In this document: positions 34,961 through 44,702 of the stretch, piece by piece | Numbering within the stretch: position 1 is the stretch's first letter | Layout of the letters: every line of letters begins with the position of its first letter | Assembly: GCF_004365875.1 (NCBI RefSeq) | Contig: NZ_SODF01000001.1 | Location: 3,410,001-3,474,000, forward strand | DNA from: Kribbella kalugense | GTDB lineage: Bacteria > Actinomycetota > Actinomycetes > Propionibacteriales > Kribbellaceae | Direction: 5' to 3' | Length of the DNA stretch: 64,000 bases | The notes under the pieces: model-generated | The model's database searches: none | Seen by the model: only the letters and a program-made list of their open reading frames with translations | Told to the model about the DNA's origin: nothing | Program-made: the position numbers and the translations under genes

Positions 34961-37657
34961 ATGGCAGCAGCGAACCCGTTTTCATCGGATGGCATCTCGA
35001 GGCGGCGCTTCGTCGGCGGCGCGGTCGGTGTGGGGTTGTCGGCAGCATCGGCCGGGCCGTTGCCGGCGATGACCGCACACGCGGACCCGGTGCCGGCGTC
35101 CGCGAAGAGCGGTAGCCGAGTAGCCCCTGTTTTCAACCCTGATTACAGCAAGCTGATCGGTCGGTCCGATCTCACCTACACGGGAAGAATCACGACCGGC
35201 ACCCAAGGAATGTCCGTGGCGAACGGGCGGTTCGGTGGGCCAGTCTGGCAGAGCAACAGCAGTACGCTCGTCATGCAGCTGAACCACACGGACATGTTCA
35301 TGTTCAACGATGCCTCGGCGGCCTCGAAGGACCACCAGAACTCCGGCGGCGGCGCCCTCGGGCGGATCCATGTCGGCTTCGGCACGGACACCGTCTTCGA
35401 TAGTGCGACGAAGCAACATCTGTCGCTGTACGACGGCACACTGAGCATCGACGGCACCGGAGTTCACGTCGACGTCATCTCCGACACGGACTCAGATGTC
35501 ATCGCGATCCGGATCACCGACCAACGCGCCACGCCCCAGGCGATCACCGTCGACTTGGCGATGCTGCGCGACGCGAACCAGATCTGGGGCGCCCACAGCG
35601 CGATTTCCGCCCTCACCACAGTCGCCGGCAAGGGACACCGGAACGACGCGATCGTGCTGGAGCAGGTTGTTCAGGAGAAGTGCGATACCGGGATCATCGC
35701 CAACGACCACTACGTCAACACAGCAGTTGCGGCCACCGTGCAGGGCCGGCAGGTCTCGGCAGTCACCAACAACACCATCGGCAACCGGGCCACCCTGCGG
35801 CTGAGTCTGCCTGCACAACAAGGCACCTTCACCGTTGTCGTCGGCGGCGACACCACCACGGACACGCGTCGTACGGCGAAGACCACGGCCGTCGCGAACG
35901 TGACCAAGTCTTCGGACTATGCCAAGATCCAGACCCGGAGTCAGGCCTGGTGGCGCGACTTCTGGAACAAGTCGTACGTCTACTTCCCCACGCAGTTCAA
36001 CTATGAGCAGCGCCGCAACTACTACATGTACCTGGCGGCCATCTCGAACCGGGGCTCCTATCCCTCGAAGTACAACGGCGGTATCTGGATCGGCGAGGAA
36101 GACCGTCGGGACTGGGGCAGCTTCTACTGGAACTGGAACCAGGACTGCCTGTATCAGCCGCTGTGGGCGGCCAACCATCTGGATCTGATGGAACCGTTGT
36201 TCACCATGCGGCAGGCCGGCTACCAGCAGTACCGGACGGCCGCCCGGCAGATGTGGGGCAGCGAGGGCATCTTCATTGGCGAGACCAACGGCATCCTCGG
36301 CTGGGAGACGCTGCCGGACGGTATCGCGGAGGCCATGCAGCAGTACTACACGTTCAAGACCAGCACCCGCACACAGGACTTCACCGACTTCACCATGCGG
36401 CGGAACAGGTTCCTGCCTCCGTGGAACTGGAACGTGTTCGGGACGAGCAACAACCAGGCGAGCTACGTCACGCACACCATGATGGCGACCCAGGAGACCG
36501 CCGAGTACTACTGGCGGGTCTACTGCTACACCAAGGATCTGCAGTGGCTGCGAAAAGTTGCCTACCCCTTCATCAAGGGCGCGGCGGATCTTTACCGGTC
36601 GTACGACGGTCTGCGAAAAGATGCCGACGGCAAATATCACTTCTACAACACCAACCTGCACGAGCACATCTGGGCCGGCAAGGACGTGATCGACGACCTG
36701 TCCATGGCCAGAGGTGTCTTCGCAGCTGCGGTGAAGGCTTCGGAGTTGCTCGGTGTCGACAAAGCCAGCCGGCCGTTGTGGAAGGACATCCGCGACAACC
36801 TCGCCGCGTACCCGTTGCGCTCCGATCCGAACGCCCTGTGGGCGGCCAGCACGAATCCGCCACTGGCCACGCAACTAGCGACAGACCAGCCCGCGTGGGC
36901 TCAGGGCCTACGACCGGCGTACCTGATCAGGGACCTGCACGGAACCGAAAGCCCGATCTTCAAGATGCTCGAGAAGTTCGATGTGCTGAACCTGGAGACG
37001 AGAGATCAGGGTCTGGACAACGGCGATTGGGAGATCGCGCTCAACACGTACCTGCACTCTCCCGGCTACCTGAACCAGGTGCAGAATCAGGTCATCGACC
37101 GGAACGGCTCCAGCCGTTTCCACGTGGACGCCGCCAAGCTCGGGCGGGCCGACGACATGGTGCCGATCCTGAATACGCAGTACGGCGTCTTCAGCACCTA
37201 CGGCGAGTTCCCCAACCTGCTGTTCAACCAGCTGGACTACTACTCGGCCGAAGGCTACGGCACGTTCGCCGAAGCGCTGCAGCAGGCGCTCCACCAGAGC
37301 CTGAGCCCGACCCCGGTCGCCGACCCGGTGATCCGCGTGTTCCCGGCCTGGCCGAAGGCCTGGGACGCCAAGTACAAGTTGCTGGCGAAGGACGGGTTCC
37401 TGGTGTCCTCGGCGATGCAGTCCGGCGACATCCAGTACGTAGAGATCGAATCGCAGCTCGGTGAGACGGCCCGGATCAGGAACCCGTGGGATTCCGACGT
37501 GGTCCTGTACCGCAACGGCCGCAAGGCGGAAACGCTGATCGCTACGGAGAACGGTCTGCTGAAGTTCAAGACCGACAAGGGCGAGAACATCGTCCTGGTC
37601 AGGGCAGGTACGACGCCCAACCAGTACCGCACCTCCGACGTGGTCCAGCCTCACTGA
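34961..37657 (+). CDS. Tat-exported (alpha/alpha)6 glycoside hydrolase, GH95/GH78-like
   Basis: An 898-residue secreted protein. The twin-arginine signal is SRRRFVGGAVGVGLSAASAG, residues 13-32. An N-terminal beta-domain (residues 60-330) includes FGGPVWQSNS and LNHTDMFMF. A long (alpha/alpha)6 barrel follows, rich in Trp and Tyr (WGSFYWNWNQDCLYQPLW, YYWRVYCYTKDLQW). A C-terminal beta-domain ends the protein. The layout fits the GH95-like group of alpha-L-fucosidases and galactosidases, but no active-site residue can be fixed from sequence alone. It is controlled by two CATACGTATG sites just upstream. Its end overlaps the convergent GH127 gene by seven bases. Confidence 0.75.
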   Translation: MAAANPFSSDGISRRRFVGGAVGVGLSAASAGPLPAMTAHADPVPASAKSGSRVAPVFNPDYSKLIGRSDLTYTGRITTGTQGMSVANGRFGGPVWQSNSSTLVMQLNHTDMFMFNDASAASKDHQNSGGGALGRIHVGFGTDTVFDSATKQHLSLYDGTLSIDGTGVHVDVISDTDSDVIAIRITDQRATPQAITVDLAMLRDANQIWGAHSAISALTTVAGKGHRNDAIVLEQVVQEKCDTGIIANDHYVNTAVAATVQGRQVSAVTNNTIGNRATLRLSLPAQQGTFTVVVGGDTTTDTRRTAKTTAVANVTKSSDYAKIQTRSQAWWRDFWNKSYVYFPTQFNYEQRRNYYMYLAAISNRGSYPSKYNGGIWIGEEDRRDWGSFYWNWNQDCLYQPLWAANHLDLMEPLFTMRQAGYQQYRTAARQMWGSEGIFIGETNGILGWETLPDGIAEAMQQYYTFKTSTRTQDFTDFTMRRNRFLPPWNWNVFGTSNNQASYVTHTMMATQETAEYYWRVYCYTKDLQWLRKVAYPFIKGAADLYRSYDGLRKDADGKYHFYNTNLHEHIWAGKDVIDDLSMARGVFAAAVKASELLGVDKASRPLWKDIRDNLAAYPLRSDPNALWAASTNPPLATQLATDQPAWAQGLRPAYLIRDLHGTESPIFKMLEKFDVLNLETRDQGLDNGDWEIALNTYLHSPGYLNQVQNQVIDRNGSSRFHVDAAKLGRADDMVPILNTQYGVFSTYGEFPNLLFNQLDYYSAEGYGTFAEALQQALHQSLSPTPVADPVIRVFPAWPKAWDAKYKLLAKDGFLVSSAMQSGDIQYVEIESQLGETARIRNPWDSDVVLYRNGRKAETLIATENGLLKFKTDKGENIVLVRAGTTPNQYRTSDVVQPH

Positions 37658-39528
37658 GAGGTCGACCGGTGAACGGGGAAGTACACGGTGTACGTTTCGT
37701 CCCGGATCTCGGCGAGCGGGACGAAACGTACACCCGTGGATCGGCCGACGGTCCGGTAGCGTCCGGGCTGCCACCAACTGTGGTGCCGCTCGCGGTCAGC
37801 GGTCAGGAACGACGCCGGTTCCGCGGGGTCGCCGTACAGCGTGGTCTCCTGTTCAGTCAGACCGGCCAGCACGACCGGGCCGTCGAGCACAGCGACCATC
37901 TCCGGCCGGTCCGGCAACGGCACAGCGGTCAAGCCTGATGTCACGGTCAGCCGGATGCTTTGGTTGCTCCAGACCCGGGACAAGACGATCCAGCCGTCCC
38001 GAACCTCGAACGGAGCCGGCGTCCCGTCGATCTCGAGCGTCGGCGGGCTCGTTGCCCAGGCCGGAACCCGAAGACGGACCTCGAAACTGGACGGTCGCTC
38101 GCACCGTAGTTCGACGAGGTGGACGTGGTCGTTCGGCCGGCCGCGTGGCAGCGGCCGTGACAGGAGCTCCTGGATTCCGGCGGCGCCGTAGGCGGTCTGC
38201 CGCTGTCCGAGCGCGACGCCCTGCTCGGTGTCCGCCGTGATCGTGAGCTCGACGCGGCCACCGAACAGATCGGTCCAGGACGTGACCGACTCCAAGTACT
38301 GGCAGATCGTGATGCCCCGGTCATCGACGTACAGCGCGGCCTCGCCGACCGAGCTCTGTGCCTGGAGCGAGGTGCCGTGACAGCACCAGAAATCTTCGGT
38401 CGGCCGGCCCCACGCCTTCTGGCTTCCGGTTGCCAAAGGCAAGAAGTACGCCGGCATACCGGTGTCCGGATGTTGCTGCGCCCAGATCCCGTTGACCAGG
38501 TTCCGCTCCCAGTAGTCTCCGTACCGGTGATCTCCGGTCCAGCGGAACAAGACGGCCGCGAGGCGCATCAGGTTGTAAACGAGGCAATGCTCCTGGACGG
38601 CGTGCAGACGTGCGGACTGTTCACCGGTCGGCTGCCACACCTCACCACAGCTGCTGCCACCCGTGCAGTACGTTCCACGGGAGCTCACCGCAGAATCCCA
38701 GAAGGCTTCGACGATGTCTCGCCAGCGTTGCTCCCCCGTCACCTCCCAGGCCCGCGCCGCCCCGAGAATCTCCGCGATCTGGGTGTTGGCGTGCTTGTTG
38801 GTCAGCACGCCCGCACCAGCGAGGAGAGGCTCGAAGAACCGGCGCCGGTCGTACCGGGCGATCAGATCGGCGTTGATGCCATCGCCGGTGAACGCAAGAA
38901 GGTCCGCCCAGACCTCCAGCATGCCGCCTGTCTCGCGGTCGAGGATGTCGTCGAGCTGCTGGCGGGACAGCCCATCGGTCCAGGCGTGGAACCACCCGGC
39001 GAAGGCGGAGGCGACCTCGAGCGCCTGTTCGTTGCCGGCGATCCGGTACTGGTCGAGCAGACCCATCAAGGTCTTGTGTACGACGTAGTGCGGAGCCCAC
39101 ACCGCGCGACCCGTGGCCAAGCGATCGAAGTACGTCGTCGGAACCGAACCCGCCCACTGCCCGCCGTTCGCCCGCTGGCAAGCTGCGAGCTCGTCGACGA
39201 TCACGGCGGCCCGGGCCGCCACCTCGCGGTCGTACTCACCGACCCGTGCCGCCGCCGAGAGCCAGTGTCCGAGGATGTGGCCGCGCAGCTCGCAGGTCGG
39301 CGCTTCCCATCCCCAGTGCCAGGTCTCCGGACCATCGGGCGCGACACCACCGACTGTCGTCCCGAAAGAGCCCGAGTAGCTCCACAGCCCGGCCTCAGCC
39401 CGGTAGGGCCGCAGCAGGTTGTCGGCGCTGAGGCCGCGAAGGTAACGAGCATTCAGCAACCATCGGTCCCTGGCCGGACCCTCCGACAGTGTTGTCCGGC
39501 CGCCTGAGGCGCGGACTGTGCGGAGCAC
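37651..39528 (-). CDS. GH127-family beta-L-arabinofuranosidase-like enzyme
   Basis: A 625-residue cytosolic enzyme of GH127 (DUF1680). The characteristic residues are all present: Glu296 in SSCGEVWQ, Glu313 and Cys315 in VQEHCLVYN, and Cys382-Cys383 in FWCCHGTS. They match the Glu/Glu/Cys/Cys-Cys zinc and nucleophile set of HypBA1, where a cysteine acts as nucleophile. Family enzymes cleave beta-L-arabinofuranosides; some relatives act on other L-sugars. It starts one base after the GH29 gene stop (GTG at 39528) and is the last gene of the importer operon. It is convergent with the Tat-exported glycosidase. It probably trims imported oligosaccharides in the cytosol. Confidence 0.88.
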   Translation of the reverse strand: MLRTVRASGGRTTLSEGPARDRWLLNARYLRGLSADNLLRPYRAEAGLWSYSGSFGTTVGGVAPDGPETWHWGWEAPTCELRGHILGHWLSAAARVGEYDREVAARAAVIVDELAACQRANGGQWAGSVPTTYFDRLATGRAVWAPHYVVHKTLMGLLDQYRIAGNEQALEVASAFAGWFHAWTDGLSRQQLDDILDRETGGMLEVWADLLAFTGDGINADLIARYDRRRFFEPLLAGAGVLTNKHANTQIAEILGAARAWEVTGEQRWRDIVEAFWDSAVSSRGTYCTGGSSCGEVWQPTGEQSARLHAVQEHCLVYNLMRLAAVLFRWTGDHRYGDYWERNLVNGIWAQQHPDTGMPAYFLPLATGSQKAWGRPTEDFWCCHGTSLQAQSSVGEAALYVDDRGITICQYLESVTSWTDLFGGRVELTITADTEQGVALGQRQTAYGAAGIQELLSRPLPRGRPNDHVHLVELRCERPSSFEVRLRVPAWATSPPTLEIDGTPAPFEVRDGWIVLSRVWSNQSIRLTVTSGLTAVPLPDRPEMVAVLDGPVVLAGLTEQETTLYGDPAEPASFLTADRERHHSWWQPGRYRTVGRSTGVRFVPLAEIRDETYTVYFPVHRSTSQ

Positions 39529-39529
39529 G

Positions 39530-40966
39530 TCAGGCGGGTCGGACGTCGAGGGCGAGGCAGTTGGCGGTGGTGAGGGGTGGGGTTTCGGGGAGGCGGGCTA
39601 CCAGGATTCCCTCGGTCTGGTCGAAGGGGATCGGGCCGTGGCCGAGTAGGCGGACGCCGGTTACTGTCTCGTGGTCCGCGAGGCTGCGGATCACTGCGCG
39701 CCGGTCGTCGGGCCAGGCGAGTTGGAAGGCGTAGACGGTGTCGTCCCGGCGGGTGAAGCGGTAGTCGGAACCGGTCCAGCTGACCCGGTCTTCGGTGAAG
39801 CCCTTGATGACAACAGTGGAAGGGCCCTCGCCGAACACGCGGAACGGTCTCGTGCCGTAGATGCCTTCGCCGCAGACCTTCGTCCAGGCGCCGAGCTCGT
39901 CGAGCAGTTCCGAGCATTCGAGGTCGATCGTGCCGTCGGGCTGTTGCGGCACGTTGAGCAGGAGGTTCCCGTTCTTCGAGACGATGTCGACGAGCAACTC
40001 GATCACGTGGCCGGCCGTCTTGTAGACGTCGCGGACGTTGTAGAACCAGTCGCCGACCGACGTGTCGGTCTGCCAGGGCAGGGGCTGGATGTCCGGCGTC
40101 TGACTCCGTTCGATGTCCATCACGCCGACCACGCTCACCTCGGGCCGGCGGTCCTTCTGCTGGTAGACAGCACGATTCGTCCCATGGATCCGTGCACTGG
40201 TGTTGTAGAGGTGGGCAACGGCACCCAGACCGGGCTTGTAGTCGGCCTCGCCGAACGGCAACGGGCCGTCGGAGTACAGGAGATCCGGCTGGTACCGGTC
40301 GATCATCTCGGTGACTGCCTCGAGCCAGTGGGCGTGCCAGGCAGGATCCTGGGAGTACCACGGGTCCTGCAGCCAGTGGTCCTCCGCAGGCAGGAGACTG
40401 GCGTTGTCGAGGTACAGATCCCGGTAGGCCGGATCGGTCCCGTCGTACGGCACGCCGGCGAGCCGCCCGTGCTTGTCGCTGCCCTTGTTGACCGCGAACC
40501 ACGTCAACGCGGCGCCGAGATGCTCGGTGATACCGAACGGCAGCCCGCGCTCGTCGGCGGCGGCCTTCCACAAACCTACGATGTCCTTGCCTGGCCCGAC
40601 CTTGACCGAGTTCCAAGGGTTCACCGACGACTCGTAGTTGAAGAAGTTGTCGTGGTGGACGGCCTGCGCCACGAAGTACCGGGCGCCGGCCGCCGCGAAG
40701 CGATCCATCAGCTCCTGCGGATCGAATCGCTCCGCCTTCCACAGCTTGACGATGTCCTTGTAGCCGAACTCGGACGGATGCCCATACGTGCGGACGTGGT
40801 AGCGGTACTGGTCGCTGCCCTGCCGGTACATGTGACGCGCGTACCAGTCGCCGTACCGCGGCACCGACTGCGGTCCCCAGTGCGACCAGATACCGAGCTT
40901 CGCATCACGAAACCAGTCGGGGCATTCGAACGTGGTCAGGGACTCGAAGGTTGCGTCGAACGGCAC
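39530..40966 (-). CDS. GH29 alpha-L-fucosidase
   Basis: A 478-residue GH29-family enzyme with no signal peptide, hence cytosolic. The N-terminal barrel opens with KLGIWSHWGPQSVPRYGDWY and continues FVAQAVHHDNFFNYES. The likely nucleophile Asp lies in QPDLLYSDGPLP, and the conserved VSKNGNLLLNVPQ strand ends the catalytic domain. It hydrolyses terminal alpha-L-fucose from oligosaccharides. It sits 36 bases after the binding protein gene and one base before the GH127 gene in the same operon. Its cytosolic location means the importer brings in intact fucosylated oligosaccharides. Confidence 0.9.
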   Translation of the reverse strand: MPFDATFESLTTFECPDWFRDAKLGIWSHWGPQSVPRYGDWYARHMYRQGSDQYRYHVRTYGHPSEFGYKDIVKLWKAERFDPQELMDRFAAAGARYFVAQAVHHDNFFNYESSVNPWNSVKVGPGKDIVGLWKAAADERGLPFGITEHLGAALTWFAVNKGSDKHGRLAGVPYDGTDPAYRDLYLDNASLLPAEDHWLQDPWYSQDPAWHAHWLEAVTEMIDRYQPDLLYSDGPLPFGEADYKPGLGAVAHLYNTSARIHGTNRAVYQQKDRRPEVSVVGVMDIERSQTPDIQPLPWQTDTSVGDWFYNVRDVYKTAGHVIELLVDIVSKNGNLLLNVPQQPDGTIDLECSELLDELGAWTKVCGEGIYGTRPFRVFGEGPSTVVIKGFTEDRVSWTGSDYRFTRRDDTVYAFQLAWPDDRRAVIRSLADHETVTGVRLLGHGPIPFDQTEGILVARLPETPPLTTANCLALDVRPA

Positions 40967-41002
40967 TGGTCGCTCCTCGTCGATGGTGGGAAGGTGGACG
41001 AC

Positions 41003-42688
41003 TTACTTGTTGGGCACCTTGTCGTAGGCGGCCTGCTGGATCTCCAGGTACCGCTTCAGGCCGAGGCCGTCGAGACCCTTGACGTAGGCGTCCCAGTCGG
41101 AGTCGAGGTTCTTCGACCCGGTGATGAACTGCAGGGCGTTCTGCTGCGTGTAGTTCTCGATGTTGGTCTGCAACGTCGAGACCTCCGTGGCCAGGGTCGG
41201 GTCGATCCACACCTTCCAGAACGGGTAGATCTGGGCCTTGTCCTCGTGGCCGGCGTACAGCTTCGTTGCCTCGAACAACCGGCGCTCGTAGCCTGCCTGG
41301 GAGTAGAGGTCGGTGCTGATCGCCTCGGAGCTCCGGAAAGTGGCGGTGTTGTTGTACTGCGCCAACGCACCCCAACCGGAGTTCGGCGGCTTCGCACCGA
41401 CCTTCTGCGGGATCTGCTTGAAGATCGGCTTCAGCGACTTGTCGAGTGCGACGTCCGCGGTGCCCGGCTTGGTCCAGGTCTTGCCTTCGGTGCCGAACTG
41501 GCCGTTGATCTGGCCGGCGTCGGTGAAGATGTAGTCGAGCAGCTTGATCGCCGCGATCTGCTTCTCCGGCGTCGCCTTGTTCGTCAGCACGAAGGTGGCG
41601 CCGGGCACGCTCGGGAAGTTGTAGCCGGTGTAGTTCGCGCCTTCGGGCCCGGTCAGCGGCGGTACGGCGTCGTACTGCTTGTCACGCCCGTCCGGCGAGC
41701 CGGTGGTCACGAACTCGCCCGGGTGCAGCACAGTCGCGGAACCGAGGATGACCGAGCCGGCATGGTTGCCCTGCTGCGACAGGGCGTCGGGGTTCTGCGT
41801 GAACGCACCCTTGTCGATCAGACCCTCCTTGTAGAGGGAGTTCATGTACCGCAGGCCTTCGCGCCAGCCGTCCTTGTTCGCCTGGAGATCGACCTTGCCG
41901 TCCTTCAGCACCAACGTCGAGTTGTTGTTGCCGCTGGTGCCTTGCGGGTCGTAGATGAAGGCGTTCATGAAGTACGGGATCAGCACGTCCCGTACGTCGG
42001 CGCTCAGCGGGATCTCGTCCGCCTTGCCGTTGCCGTTCGGGTCCTGGGTCTTGAACGCCTGCAGGACCTTGCGCATGTCCTCGGTGGTCTTCGGCTGCTC
42101 CAGACCGAGCTTCTTCAGCCACGCCGAGTTCATCCACAGCTTGTCCTGGTACGAGCAGTGGAAGCAGTCCACCCACTGCGGCATACCGTAGATCTTGCCG
42201 TCCGGGGCCGTTGCCATCTCCTTGTAACCCGGAGACGTGTCGAGCCCCTTCTTGATGTTGGGCGCGTACTGGTCGATCAGCTGGTTCAGCGGTACGACGA
42301 CGCCCTGGTTCGACAGCTTCAGCAGATCCGCCTGGCTGAACTGGTCGACCCACGGGATCAGCAGGTACAGGTCGGGATAGTCGCCGCTGGCAAGGGAGAT
42401 CTGCCGCTTCTCCTTCGCCGGCCCACCGTCGAACGTCGTGGTCTGCCACTTGATGGTGATGTTGAACTTCTGCTTCACCGCCTGGGTGAAGTCGTTGGTG
42501 GCCAGGTTCCAGTCGGCCGACTGGGGTGCGAACACGTTCAGCGTGACCGGAGGATTCCCGGTGATCGTGGGCAGCGGCTTGCCTTGGGTGTCGTCCGATC
42601 CGCCTCCCGAGCAGGCCGCGAGCGCGAGTGACAGGAGGCTCAGCCCGACGATCGCGGCCTGCCCCCTCTTTCCGAGGTGTAGAGACAT
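41003..42688 (-). CDS. Extracellular oligosaccharide-binding lipoprotein (ABC importer)
   Basis: A 561-residue solute-binding lipoprotein. The lipobox is LALAACSG at residues 22-29, with the mature protein starting at Cys28. The extracellular domain binds sugars, of the LipO/YtcQ type that pairs with LplB/YteP- and YtcP-like permeases (ANDFTQAVKQKFNITIKW, AIKLLDYIFTDAGQINGQFG). The start at 42688 has GAGGGAA just upstream. The gene is third in an operon, after two permeases, and is followed by two cytosolic glycosidases. Likely ligand: a fucosylated oligosaccharide. Confidence 0.88.
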   Translation of the reverse strand: MSLHLGKRGQAAIVGLSLLSLALAACSGGGSDDTQGKPLPTITGNPPVTLNVFAPQSADWNLATNDFTQAVKQKFNITIKWQTTTFDGGPAKEKRQISLASGDYPDLYLLIPWVDQFSQADLLKLSNQGVVVPLNQLIDQYAPNIKKGLDTSPGYKEMATAPDGKIYGMPQWVDCFHCSYQDKLWMNSAWLKKLGLEQPKTTEDMRKVLQAFKTQDPNGNGKADEIPLSADVRDVLIPYFMNAFIYDPQGTSGNNNSTLVLKDGKVDLQANKDGWREGLRYMNSLYKEGLIDKGAFTQNPDALSQQGNHAGSVILGSATVLHPGEFVTTGSPDGRDKQYDAVPPLTGPEGANYTGYNFPSVPGATFVLTNKATPEKQIAAIKLLDYIFTDAGQINGQFGTEGKTWTKPGTADVALDKSLKPIFKQIPQKVGAKPPNSGWGALAQYNNTATFRSSEAISTDLYSQAGYERRLFEATKLYAGHEDKAQIYPFWKVWIDPTLATEVSTLQTNIENYTQQNALQFITGSKNLDSDWDAYVKGLDGLGLKRYLEIQQAAYDKVPNK

Positions 42689-42724
42689 GTGTTCCCTCAC
42701 AGGGGTTCGAGATGCTGCGGAGGA

Positions 42725-43675
42725 TCAGCCCTTGACGGCGCCGATCAGGATTCCCTTGGTGAAATAGCGCGCGACGAACGGGTAGATGAGCAGCACCGGC
42801 ACACTCGCGACCACGATCAGCGAGTACTTGAGCAGGTCGGCCAGCTGCTGACGCTGCAGCATCACCGAGGCATCGACCGCCCCACCGCCGGTCGTGTTCA
42901 GGATCAGGATGTTGCGCAGTACCAGCTGCAACGGGAACAGATCCGGGTTCTTCAGGTAGATCAGCGCGTCGAAGTACGAGTTCCACTGCATGATCGCGTA
43001 CATCAGCGCGACCACCGCGATCATCGGTTTGGCCAGCGGGATCACCACCGACCACAGGAACCGCAGGTCGCCGCAACCGTCCAGCTGCGAGGCCTCCACC
43101 AGTTCCTCCGGGATCGCGGTCCGGAAGTACGTGCGGGCGATGATCACCTGCCAGACACCGATCGCCTGCGGGATGATCAGCGCCCACCGGGTGTCGAGCA
43201 GACCGACCGACTGGACCACCAGGTACGTCGGGATCAGGCCGCCGGTGAACAGCATCGTGAACAGGATCAACGTCATCACGACATTGCGGCCGACCAAGGT
43301 ACGGCGCGACAGCGGATAGGCGATCGCGATCGTCATCGTGACACTGACGATCGTGCCGACCACGGTGTAGAACAACGAGTTCAGGTAGCCCTGGATGACC
43401 TGCGGGTTCTCGAACACCGCGTGATACCCACGCAGCGAGAAGTCCACCGGCCAGAACAGCACCCGGCCTCCCGACACCGCCTCGGGACTGCTGAACGAGC
43501 TCGCCACGATGTACACCAGCGGCAGCAGCACGACCGCGAGAAGCACCGCCAGCAGCAGGTACACGCAGAACATGAACCAGCGGTCGGTGCGCGGCTCACG
43601 GATCCTGCGCGCACGCGCAGCACGACGCTCGTCCCTCTTGCCCGGCAACGTTCTGACTTCAGTTTGAACGCTCAT
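42725..43675 (-). CDS. ABC sugar permease, YtcP type
   Basis: A 316-residue inner-membrane permease with six predicted helices and the coupling EAA-type loop ELVEASQLDGCGDLRFLWSV. The C-terminus ends PFVARYFTKGILIGAVKG, the typical end of the LplC/YtcP family. An Arg-rich N-terminal tail precedes helix 1. The ATG at 43675 overlaps the upstream permease stop by four bases. It forms the importer core with the other permease; no ATPase gene is present, so a shared MsiK-type ATPase is presumed. Confidence 0.9.
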   Translation of the reverse strand: MSVQTEVRTLPGKRDERRAARARRIREPRTDRWFMFCVYLLLAVLLAVVLLPLVYIVASSFSSPEAVSGGRVLFWPVDFSLRGYHAVFENPQVIQGYLNSLFYTVVGTIVSVTMTIAIAYPLSRRTLVGRNVVMTLILFTMLFTGGLIPTYLVVQSVGLLDTRWALIIPQAIGVWQVIIARTYFRTAIPEELVEASQLDGCGDLRFLWSVVIPLAKPMIAVVALMYAIMQWNSYFDALIYLKNPDLFPLQLVLRNILILNTTGGGAVDASVMLQRQQLADLLKYSLIVVASVPVLLIYPFVARYFTKGILIGAVKG

Positions 43676-44658
43676 GACCACAATCCGTTCCCGGTGATCC
43701 GCTTGGCGATCGTGTTGACCATCAGCAGCAGCCCCAGGTTGATCACCGAGTTGAACAGGCCGATCGCGGTGGCGCCGCTGAAGTCCGCGTTCAGCAGACC
43801 CGTCTTGTACACGTAGGTCGCGATGATCTCGGACTGGCTGAGATTGAGCGGGTTCTGCAGCAGGAACGCCTTCTCGAACCCGATCGCCATGATGTTGCCG
43901 ACAGCAAGCACAAGGATGATCACGGCCGTCGGCATGATGCCCGGCAGATCCACGTGCCGGATCCGCTGCAACCGGCTGGCCCCGTCGATCTTGGCCGACT
44001 CGTGCAGCGCCGGATCGATCCCGGAGAGTGCGGCCAGGTAGATCACCGCGGAGTACCCGGTCGTCTGCCACACGTCGGACCAGACGTAGATGTGGCGGAA
44101 GTAGTCCGGGTTGCCGAGGAAGTCGATCGCCGGTACGCCGAAGAAGCCCAGGCCCTCGTTGACGATGCCGAGCCGCGGCGACAGCACCAGGATCGTCATC
44201 GACACGACCACAACGGTCGAGATGAAGTACGGCGCGTACGTAACCAGCTGCACGGTCCGCTTGAAGATGCCGTTGCGGACCTCGTTGAGCGCCAGCGCCA
44301 GGATGATCGCGATCGGGAAGCTCGCCGCCACGGTGTAGACCGACAACACGAAGGTGTTCTTCACCAGGGTCCAGAACACCGGGTTGTGGAAGAACAACTC
44401 GAAGTTCTGCCAGCCCACCCAGGGACTCCCCCAGATGCCCTTGATCACGTTGTAGTTCTTGAAGGCCAGGACGGCGTTCGACATCGGGATGTACTTGAAC
44501 ACCCCGAACCAGATCAGCGGCACCACCATCAGCAGGTACAGCGTCCAGTGCCGCCGGAGGCTACGCCGGAAACCCGTGATCCCGGGTCGCTCCCGCCGTC
44601 GCTTCGGCCGGACCGGTCGCTCACCAGCAGGGGGCCGGAGAGTTGTCAGCGTTGCCAT
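43672..44658 (-). CDS. ABC sugar permease, LplB/YteP type
   Basis: A 328-residue inner-membrane permease with six predicted helices and the EAA loop in ALHESAKIDGASRLQRIRHV. The N-terminus has a basic stretch (KRRRERPGITGFRRSLRRHW) before helix 1, and the C-terminus is NTIAKRITGNGLWS, typical of the LplB/YteP group. The start at 44658 has GAGGAGG four bases upstream. It is the first gene of the five-gene importer-glycosidase operon and is divergent from the fuconate dehydratase gene. A 17-base dyad sits 28 bases upstream. Confidence 0.9.
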   Translation of the reverse strand: MATLTTLRPPAGERPVRPKRRRERPGITGFRRSLRRHWTLYLLMVVPLIWFGVFKYIPMSNAVLAFKNYNVIKGIWGSPWVGWQNFELFFHNPVFWTLVKNTFVLSVYTVAASFPIAIILALALNEVRNGIFKRTVQLVTYAPYFISTVVVVSMTILVLSPRLGIVNEGLGFFGVPAIDFLGNPDYFRHIYVWSDVWQTTGYSAVIYLAALSGIDPALHESAKIDGASRLQRIRHVDLPGIMPTAVIILVLAVGNIMAIGFEKAFLLQNPLNLSQSEIIATYVYKTGLLNADFSGATAIGLFNSVINLGLLLMVNTIAKRITGNGLWS

Positions 44659-44685
44659 GAAACCTCCTCGTCCAGGCCGTCGTAG

Positions 44686-44702
44686 AATTGATCCCATGAA
44701 TT
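44686..44702. promoter_or_regulatory. Candidate operator for the second GntR regulator
   Basis: AATTGATCCCATGAATT has matching outer arms AATT and inner AT on either side of a CCC centre; one symmetric pair is mismatched. The shape resembles LldR/FadR-type sites. It lies in the 139-base gap between the divergent importer and fuconate-dehydratase operons, so it could control both. Confidence 0.5.
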
